Below, in pieces: positions 57,011 to 64,000 of a stretch of DNA of 64,000 nucleotides. Under the pieces are notes generated by a model. That model did no database searches, was not told the origin of the DNA, and saw nothing but the letters and a program-made list of their open reading frames with translations. Position 1 is the first letter of the stretch; each line of letters starts with the position of its first letter. The DNA is taken from positions 27,259,288 to 27,323,287 of the forward strand of contig OX637288.1 in the NCBI GenBank assembly GCA_951799445.1, given 5' to 3'. This DNA is from Pseudisothecium myosuroides. Taxonomy: Eukaryota; Streptophyta; Bryopsida; Hypnales; Lembophyllaceae. The translations under genes were made by a program, and so were the position numbers.

Positions 57011-58407
57011 ACGAGAAAAGTAGGTAGCAAGTGGAGAAATTACAATACGAAAGTCCGTCTGGACAAGCTCCTCCCGCTTGAAAGTGCCACACAAGAAGCC
57101 TCGACCGAGGGGGCAATACGAGACAATCCCAATGCCGAGCTCTCTGCATTCACAACCAAACACAAAATTTGGTAACGATGCCACGTCTGTAATACTTAAG
57201 CTCACTGAGTCGGTAGAAAAGAGGGTGCCAATCGACTTCAGACACAATAGCTTGTGAAGTTGCTACTACACAGAAGCAACGAGCATAGGAATCCTCTTTT
57301 GGAGAGCAAAAGGGAAATCCCAAACCTGCACGTTGGAACAATCTCATCTTCAACATCTCGAACCCAAAGGGACCACTCCAGCTGCACGGCGGTGATGGGA
57401 TGGACTGCATGAGCCCGCCTTATATCTGCTGCACTGGCTTCTGAAAGGCCCAGATACTTCACTTTGCCAGTCTCCACAAGCTCCTTCATCGCCCCCACCT
57501 ACAGACGAGTATAAAAATAGGGAAATACAATAAAAGTTCAAAATTGCACTGAATCGAAAAGAGAAGAGATAATCAAGAGTGTAAGACTGGTTTAAAACGA
57601 ACAAAGCAAATGGCCTCTTGCTAGGATTCAGTAAAGCCCTTGACAAAGAAGATTCTTTAGAAAAAATTGCCATGGAATATCCCATCTGACGGCAGAGCGC
57701 TGCACATTTCCTTTGATGACTCTCCTTGCTTGTGCTGTGCCATTGAATATAAATCATTTCAATTATGTCCCAAACATCAGAATTCAGGTGTTGGATGGAA
57801 AAGGACATACCGTGTCTTCAATAGGCGTATTGGCGTCAATACGATGCTGGTAATAGAGATCAATGTAATCCACACCCAATCTCTTCAGACTCGCCTCGCA
57901 AGCTTGGCGTACATATGCGGGTGTGCCTTGGACCGAATACTTGACTGTAGCTCCGTGTTTCTCCACGCTTACTCCGAATTTGGAAGCGATCTGTATTTTG
58001 CTCCGGTCCAGTCCCTTGATAGCCTAACAGATCAAATGAAAGGAATCATTTCTGGACAGACTTTCACAACTTCACAAATTCGGAAATCAATGAAAGGGCT
58101 TAAGTATATTCCTGTCCAATCTCCAGTGGAAGACTTCAAGAAAGAATTTTTCTCCACCAAAAAGAAGCCCCCCCAAACACACCTTGCCCACGAAAATCTC
58201 GTTTGTATGAGGTCCATAGGCTTCGGAGGTGTCCAAGAAGGTGACTCCAGACGAGACAGCGTGGTGGATGAGCTTGATGCCTTCTTCTTCTGGTGTGGGG
58301 TTGCCATAGAATGCCGTCACGCCCATGCACCCAAGCCCTGGTTGCGAGACCTCCATTCCCTGTGACCCCAGCTTCACTCTCGGTACACTCGACTTGGGGA
58401 CCGCCAT

Positions 58408-61400
58408 AGCTACCTGTAATTCACACAACTGCTTAGTATATGAAGGACGACAACACTCACGAATTGAAGATACCCACAGGTCATTTCTTATATTTCTTCG
58501 ATCATTTCTACCAATGCAGAAGCACATCAAATGAGATTATCCCTGAGAGCGTCGCTGTCCCAGTCCATGGGACACAGCTGAACCTGATCGTCAAACAGCA
58601 ACACTTGCACTGCAGAGAAGTTGAGACGTGCCGAATGTCGACAATGAAATTTGCTGTCTGACGTCTTTGCTTGAAATCAAATCGAAGGTTAGCTTGCCCT
58701 CATGTCATTGCTGAATTTTTTGAATCTTTTCCCCACGTAAAAGACAAGTGTGAGAAACAAGGAGAACTGCTGAAATTATTAATTTTTCAACCAAATAATG
58801 AATTTGCTATGAATTTTTGAAGTGCCGTTTGCTCATTTTGGCCCAAAAGAGTCTCTAGGTTGCCTAGAGTCAATTGAAACTATATCCATAATGTTGATCC
58901 TACTCACTTAAAGCAGTCACAATATTTTCTAAAGTAGGAGGCCTAGAAAAGGTCTAGTGTGTTTCTAATTCTTGAGACTTTGTGGCATTACAAGATTTTA
59001 TTGGATTCAATAATAGATTTGTGTCTTGGATTGCCTTGAAAATTAGTATGCATATGGTTAACATTATTATCCATAAAAAAAAAATTTAACCTCAAAGTTT
59101 GTAGTGCAAAAATATTTAGCAGAGAGCAGTCAAAGCCATCTAAAATCCTTGGGCACAATCCAGAAAACCACAACTTTCACTTTGAATGCAAATATCTTTC
59201 AATCTATACAGTGAAACCTCATTATATTTTTTCCACATTTTTATCTCATAAAAGTTAAGTACAAGATCCTACAATTGTATTCTCAAAAAGTCCATCTTGT
59301 AAAAATTTTAAATGAACATTAAGGTAGCTAACGCACTTCCAACTACTTTAGCAATTACGCACATTTTTAGAGCGCAAGTTTTTAGAGTGTGGAATATTTC
59401 TTGTGTACAAAAATTTGGAAGTTCGGAAGGATTCCATATTTTTTTTAGAATTTTATTACCCAAAACGTAGTTACTATGAATTTTTCTAGTGGAAGATTCT
59501 CTTCAACCTATAATGGTGATATAGACCTTTCGACTTTTGACCATAAGCTGATTGCAAAATCGACCAAGGGCTAGTTGCAATATTGAGAGCCTTGCAGCCA
59601 ATCATAATGCGCTACAATTGCTTCGGGAACTGAGCCACAACTAGGGCTTTTGTTTTTTTCCTGGCGAAATTTTGCCACTGCGACTCTGTCCCTCCAAAAA
59701 CTGGCCTGTGCAGTGAAGCCGTCAAAGGGAGGGACACGGGTCCAAAAAACCCGCCCTGGCCACAACTTCATGGAAGGAGAGCAGCCTATAGATTGGAAAT
59801 GGGGGGGGGATCAGAAATGGGTCAGCTACCTTAGTTCCAACCTTGAAAAGGAGGAAAAAACACATTCCAAACTTCGGTTGAAAATCTCTTCCAGCCTTGG
59901 TTGGAGATCATAGCCGCACCGTACAGGTTGGGTATGGGAGCCTGGTTGGGAATAGGCGGTTCTACCTACCTTAGATACATGCACTCCAAAACATACAACC
60001 CTCCTACTGTTTCCCCTTGCAATGGAAATTGTCCATGTGTTTCAAACAAAACAAAACATACAACCCTCCAAAACTGCTAGAAACCAAGAAATGTGACCAC
60101 CACTCCTGAGTCACTTGAATGTACCCCAAAAGTGCACATGAATGTTCCATAACCGAAAAAATAAAAAATAAAAAATAAAAAATAAAAGGTGCAAATTCAA
60201 GTACTGTATAGGGACGGATAGAATGTGATTTTGACAACAGTGGGCCAATTCAAGGGCTCCCAGAGTCCCAGTGATCCATACTGAAGCCTCCGAACCAGAA
60301 GAAAATTGTAAGGCTCCATTGTAAAGACCACTCGGGACCTCGAATTGGATATATAGTACCCTCGCTCAGGACGTGGGATAGAACCAGCCAGACCTCGATA
60401 ATGTCACAGCCTACTGGAGGAACCTCAAATTAGGCCAGAAGCGTACAGCTTTTTCTTTTTATGTTTGTATGTAACGTGATGGCAATATTTATATTATGTG
60501 AAAAGTAAAAGTGACATTAAAGAAATAAACCTTTCGTTGCTAGTTCCGGAATAAGTATTTTCAAATAGAAAATTGTGAGTTGAAATATATTCAAAAGGTG
60601 AATACGTCTTTTAGGCACTAAACTTTTTGATTTTACAAAATCTTAGAATTAATATGGTTCAGTTATAGTAATTACATTGGAAATGAACTTGGAAGTACTA
60701 GACTTATTGTTATTATTAGACTAGTCAAATTTTCATATTTTCTTGTTGGCATTTGAAAGGAAGTCCCAATGCACCAAAGAAAGTGACTATTAGATACCAT
60801 CGTACACTACAAGAGAAAGGGGTGTTTCAAGTAGTGTCCTAGACATCACGTCTTTCAAGTAACGTCTTTTAAGTAAGTTTTTGAGTAAAATTTTACTAAA
60901 AAGATTGTCTTTTTAGTAAAATTTTACTTAAAAACTTACTTAAAAGACGTTACTTAAAAGACGTGATGTCTAGGACACTACTTGAAACACCCCTTTCTCT
61001 TGTAGTGATATAAAAGTTACAAAAGAACAAAGGTTGGTTCTAAAATAGTTTCTTCCAAATAGGTACATAATTGATTTGGGAGATGTGGACAAAGTGAAGA
61101 TGGTAGTTTCAGGTCAGTGGCGCATTTGGGGATGCGCCACCTTACAGTAAATTTCAAATTATGGAGTTTCGTGAGAGGATGTGATATTAGAGAAGGTGAT
61201 ATTAAAGAGGCTTCGGTGTTCTAATACAGGGAGTCAGGAACCTATTTAGATAAATCTCCACCGCCAAAGTTTATCCATCTGCCGCTCGATCGAGCCGAGC
61301 TCCCTGGGCTTCCTTAACAGCGGGCACCGGGTCTTCTTCTTCATTGGAAGGCAAGCTAAGGAGCAGCTCGCAGGCGATTTGTATCATACTTCACCTCCAC

Positions 61401-61443
61401 CACGCGATCGCAGAATTGAATTGTGAGCTTGCATTTCTTAGCC
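58408..61443. other. Intergenic region between divergent aldo-keto reductase pseudogene and malate dehydrogenase
   Basis: It contains an AAAAAAT microsatellite (about 60155-60187), a CACTA-like foldback MITE (60805-61007) and short unrecognised ORFs, such as 59571-59771 on the minus strand. The last 200 bases are the malate dehydrogenase leader. No gene supported. Confidence 0.6.
60805..61007. mobile_element. CACTA-like foldback MITE, second copy
   Basis: The ends CACTACAAGAGAAAGGGGTG are identical to the copy in the aldo-keto reductase exon. The arms of about 95 bases pair almost perfectly. Flanks are GTA and ATA, a 2/3 match. Non-coding. Confidence 0.85.
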
Positions 61444-63823
61444 ATGGAGGCAGCCAACTCCCGAGCGCAAGCTCGCATCGCTCGGATCGCCTCGCACATC
61501 CGGGCGCCAGAGGTAGGGCCAATTTCTCGTGCGCCTGATATCATTCTGAGGTTTCAATTTGGTGGTTGTAGAGAGTTTTTTTTCTTGGGTTAGGTGGGTT
61601 GCAAGGGCTAGGGTTTGTGACACGAATTTGGAACGTTTTTGAGTCTGCTACGTGAATCTACACGGTGTTACATTATAAGTTGTAATGACAATTCTATTGT
61701 GAAGGCTCTATGGGTGAAATTGTATACGTTCAGGCAGTTTGAGGCTCAAAACTGGTGGTTCTGATGGGATTCTCTGTAGTAATGGATTTCGCAAGGAGTC
61801 GAGCTTAGATTTCGATAGGCTGGTACCGGATTTGAACCTTTGTTTGTGACTCTGCTATGTGGAGCTGAGTAACTGCGACATTGCTTTTTGAATCTTCGGT
61901 GTCTCTTTTCCTTTTACATTCGACATCTTCCTTTTGGTGAGGAATTTTAGGTGGATTTAGAGTGGTACGGGCTTTTATTGTGGTTGCGTGTTGTGAAATT
62001 GATTGTGATAGGTTTGTTTTTGTGCTTCGTGTTGTGGGTTTCTTGGTTGGAGAGTTTTGAATCTGAACTAATTTCGTTTAAGGGACGAAATGAGGAGGTG
62101 GTTTTCTTGAATTTCGCTGTCGAAGTGCTTTGTTGAGGTTGTGAAGCCATGGGGGATGATTGCAGGAACATATCATGGCAGGGTTAGAAAGAGAGACAAC
62201 TCGTGCACGAGGTGCAGGTCCAGGATTTAAAGTGGCCGTGCTGGGAGCCGCGGGCGGAATTGGGCAACCTTTATCTTTGCTCATGAAAATGTACCCTTTG
62301 GTGTCCACTCTCCACTTGTACGATGTTTTCAACACCCCCGGCGTTGTTGCTGACTTGAGTCACACCAATACCTCTGCTGTGGTACAATTTCCTCACATTG
62401 AGTCTCACATCAACTTCACCAAGCTTAAGTATACCAAAACTGCTATTACTGTGGGCTAAACTGATTCTCATAAGTATTTGCCTTTTGAATTGGAATTGTC
62501 AATTTTGACTTATTTAAAACCGAATAGGTTAGTACGAAGCCATGTATGATTCAGTCCTTGATGCATTAGAAAATTTGTTACAAGTAAAGAGTACACAAAT
62601 TATATGAATTTGGTGTATTTTTATTGCACTTTTTGGTGTACAAGTAGAGCCAATTGATTATGTCGAGTGTTGTTGTGGAAGTTAATGTTTTTTAATTATT
62701 GTATCATTTAGGTATCATGAGTTTAATATTGTGGATATTGGTCACCTCTGAACTACCCAACCTTTGTCTTTAAGGTGCGAGGATTTCTTGGCAAAGATCA
62801 ACTGGGCCCTGCCTTGGACGGGATGGACCTGGTCATCATTCCTGCTGGAGTTCCACGAAAGCCAGGCATGACGAGGGATGATTTGTTTAACATCAACGCA
62901 GGCATTGTGCGTACTTTGATTGAAGGTGTAGCGAAGCATTGCCCTCGAGCTTTTATTAATATCATCAGCAACCCTGTGAACTCCACCGTCCCGGTTGCTG
63001 CGGAGGTGCTGAAGTTGGCTGGTGTGTATGACCCCAAGCGTCTCTTCGGTGTCACCACTCTTGATGTCGTCCGGGCCAACACTTTCGTGGTAAGGATTCT
63101 CTTGTAGACTACATTATAAAGCAGTTGTCAATAATATTTGAAAGCGTACTTGAGGCCAACGTTATACTTACAATATTCAACATTCTAATGATGTACTCAA
63201 TGATGCGTGCTGAATAGCTACTGAGTACAGTAGCAGAAGACAATGGCTTGAATAGTATTAGGGTGTAAAAAGTTTATGTAAGGCCAATTATAACGGTTCT
63301 GAACTTTTTGCAGGCTGAGGTGATCGGTGTAGATCCTCAACAGGTGAATGTGCCAGTCCTTGGAGGGCATGCCGGTGTCACCATTCTTCCCATCTTGTCT
63401 CAGGTGAGATACTGACAAGGTCTTTTCTACTTCAACTCTGTGGCCTGTATTCTGATGCCTTACATTGTCATCTTTTCTTGGTTTTCAGCATTTTCAAAAC
63501 TACTCTGAGGTCATAATCCTCACGCTCATTACATTTGTTGCAATTCAGGTCACACCCAAATTTACCTTCACAGACAAGGAAGTGGCTTATTTGACCAACC
63601 GCATCCAGAATGGAGGAACCGAGGTGGTGGAGGTAAAATTGTCAATTGATAACCGTAAATAATGATCACTAGGTCCATTTGTTTATTTGTTTTGTGTTGA
63701 TTACCGTTTCGTATATTTTACGATTGAAGTCGATGAACCATAAATGGGATTCTGAATGTTGAGTACTGGATTGTTCATGGCTTCCAGGCTAAAGCAGGAA
63801 CGGGCTCGGCAACCTTGTCCATG
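61444..63823 (+). CDS. Glyoxysomal/peroxisomal NAD malate dehydrogenase, first six exons (3' end outside window)
   Basis: Exons: 61444-61512, 62166-62381, 62775-63089, 63314-63403, 63549-63632 and 63788-63823. All introns are GT-AG in phase 0 and give 270 residues of about 355. Residues 11-19 (RIARIASHI) form a PTS2 peroxisomal signal encoded entirely in the 69-base first exon. Residues 46-57 ([12 protein letters not shown]) bind [16 protein letters not shown] at 117-129 supplies substrate-binding arginines. Asp192 (TTLDVVRA) and His219 ([11 protein letters not shown]) form the catalytic pair. The enzyme interconverts malate and oxaloacetate in the glyoxylate cycle and photorespiration. The remaining roughly 85 residues lie beyond the right edge. 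The gene appears intact so far. Confidence 0.95.
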
Positions 63824-64000
63824 GTAAGCTTATCAGTCAATTATCATCAAGAGGTTATTGTTATTGGTGTCTTTGCTTATCAATATGAAGACCATCTCTT
63901 TTTCGAGTATTTTAGTACTGTCAATTCTGGTTTTGTTTACTTCAAATGGAAGTATTTCGTAATCTTAGCTCCAGAAAAATGGTTTTGAGCGATGTCCTAT

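Larger units (their letters stand above)
55964..58407 (-). pseudogene. Aldo-keto reductase (auxin-induced/IN2-2-like subfamily), disrupted in its last exon
   Basis: Exons 58407-58183, 58023-57811, 57498-57326 and 57143 to about 57049 are intact. They give [31 protein letters not shown], the catalytic tetrad Asp59, Tyr64 (DTSEAYG), Lys90 (ASKFG) and His135 (YYQHRID), then YLGLSEASA and [14 protein letters not shown]. This subfamily is NADPH-dependent carbonyl reductases. The rest is broken. A 290-bp tandem duplication copies the start of the last exon. One extra base near 56315 shifts frame within the PIPGTTK-like motif. A TAG (56264-56266) replaces an expected Lys codon. A CACTA-like MITE (56033-56254) sits between the codons of LSS and EELEDVANVFPTSQVATELS. 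The final TGA would be at 55964. No functional C-terminus can be made by normal reading. Confidence 0.85.

Noticed and set aside
1..64000. CRISPR arrays, rRNA genes or bacterial operon signals
   Set aside because: None seen; tandem repeats here lack spacer structure and the genes are eukaryotic with introns.

Overview
This is nuclear DNA of a land plant. Its genes include a plastid-type bestrophin, a P-class PPR protein, a SLAC1-type anion channel, an FSP1-like oxidoreductase and a PTS2-bearing glyoxysomal malate dehydrogenase, most of them split by short GT-AG introns. The spacers are AT-rich and full of transposable elements. The sequence alone does not fix the species. Few, short introns, an intronless PPR gene and divergent orthologues suggest an early-diverging lineage such as a moss, but this is inference.

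Layout. A plastid bestrophin (VCCN1-like, minus strand) runs off the left edge and faces away from an intronless 18-repeat PPR gene (2322-4748). A small NatC auxiliary subunit gene (NAA38/LSMD1 type, minus) follows at 6460-6909. From 8245 to 25830 lies a 17.6-kb hAT-type transposon. It has matching CAGGGTTGTCATA ends, a 7/8-matching 8-bp target duplication and inward-pointing subterminal GC-rich repeats. Inside are a decayed BED/DUF659/hATC transposase, an RGG/acidic ORF, a decayed coiled-coil plus RING gene, a decayed protein-kinase-like gene, a solo LTR, an internal duplication and a 185-bp satellite. The coiled-coil/RING and kinase genes diverge from one GC-repeat promoter with mirrored TATA boxes.

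Right of the element come a four-exon FSP1/AIFM2-like gene (minus, 29935-32768), about 12 kb of nested non-autonomous transposons, a four-exon SLAC1/SLAH anion channel gene (minus, 44993-48751), another MITE-rich stretch, an aldo-keto reductase gene that has become a pseudogene (minus, 55964-58407), and the first six coding exons of a glyoxysomal malate dehydrogenase that runs off the right edge.

The host genes look like independent housekeeping or stress genes and form no operon or cluster. The most unusual object is the giant hAT element with its kinase and RING cargo. The spacers also hold several MITE families whose boundaries can be read from terminal inverted repeats plus target duplications: TTAA-flanked, ATGGC-ended with 4-bp duplications, and CACTA-like. 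One CACTA-like foldback sits inside the last coding exon of the aldo-keto reductase.
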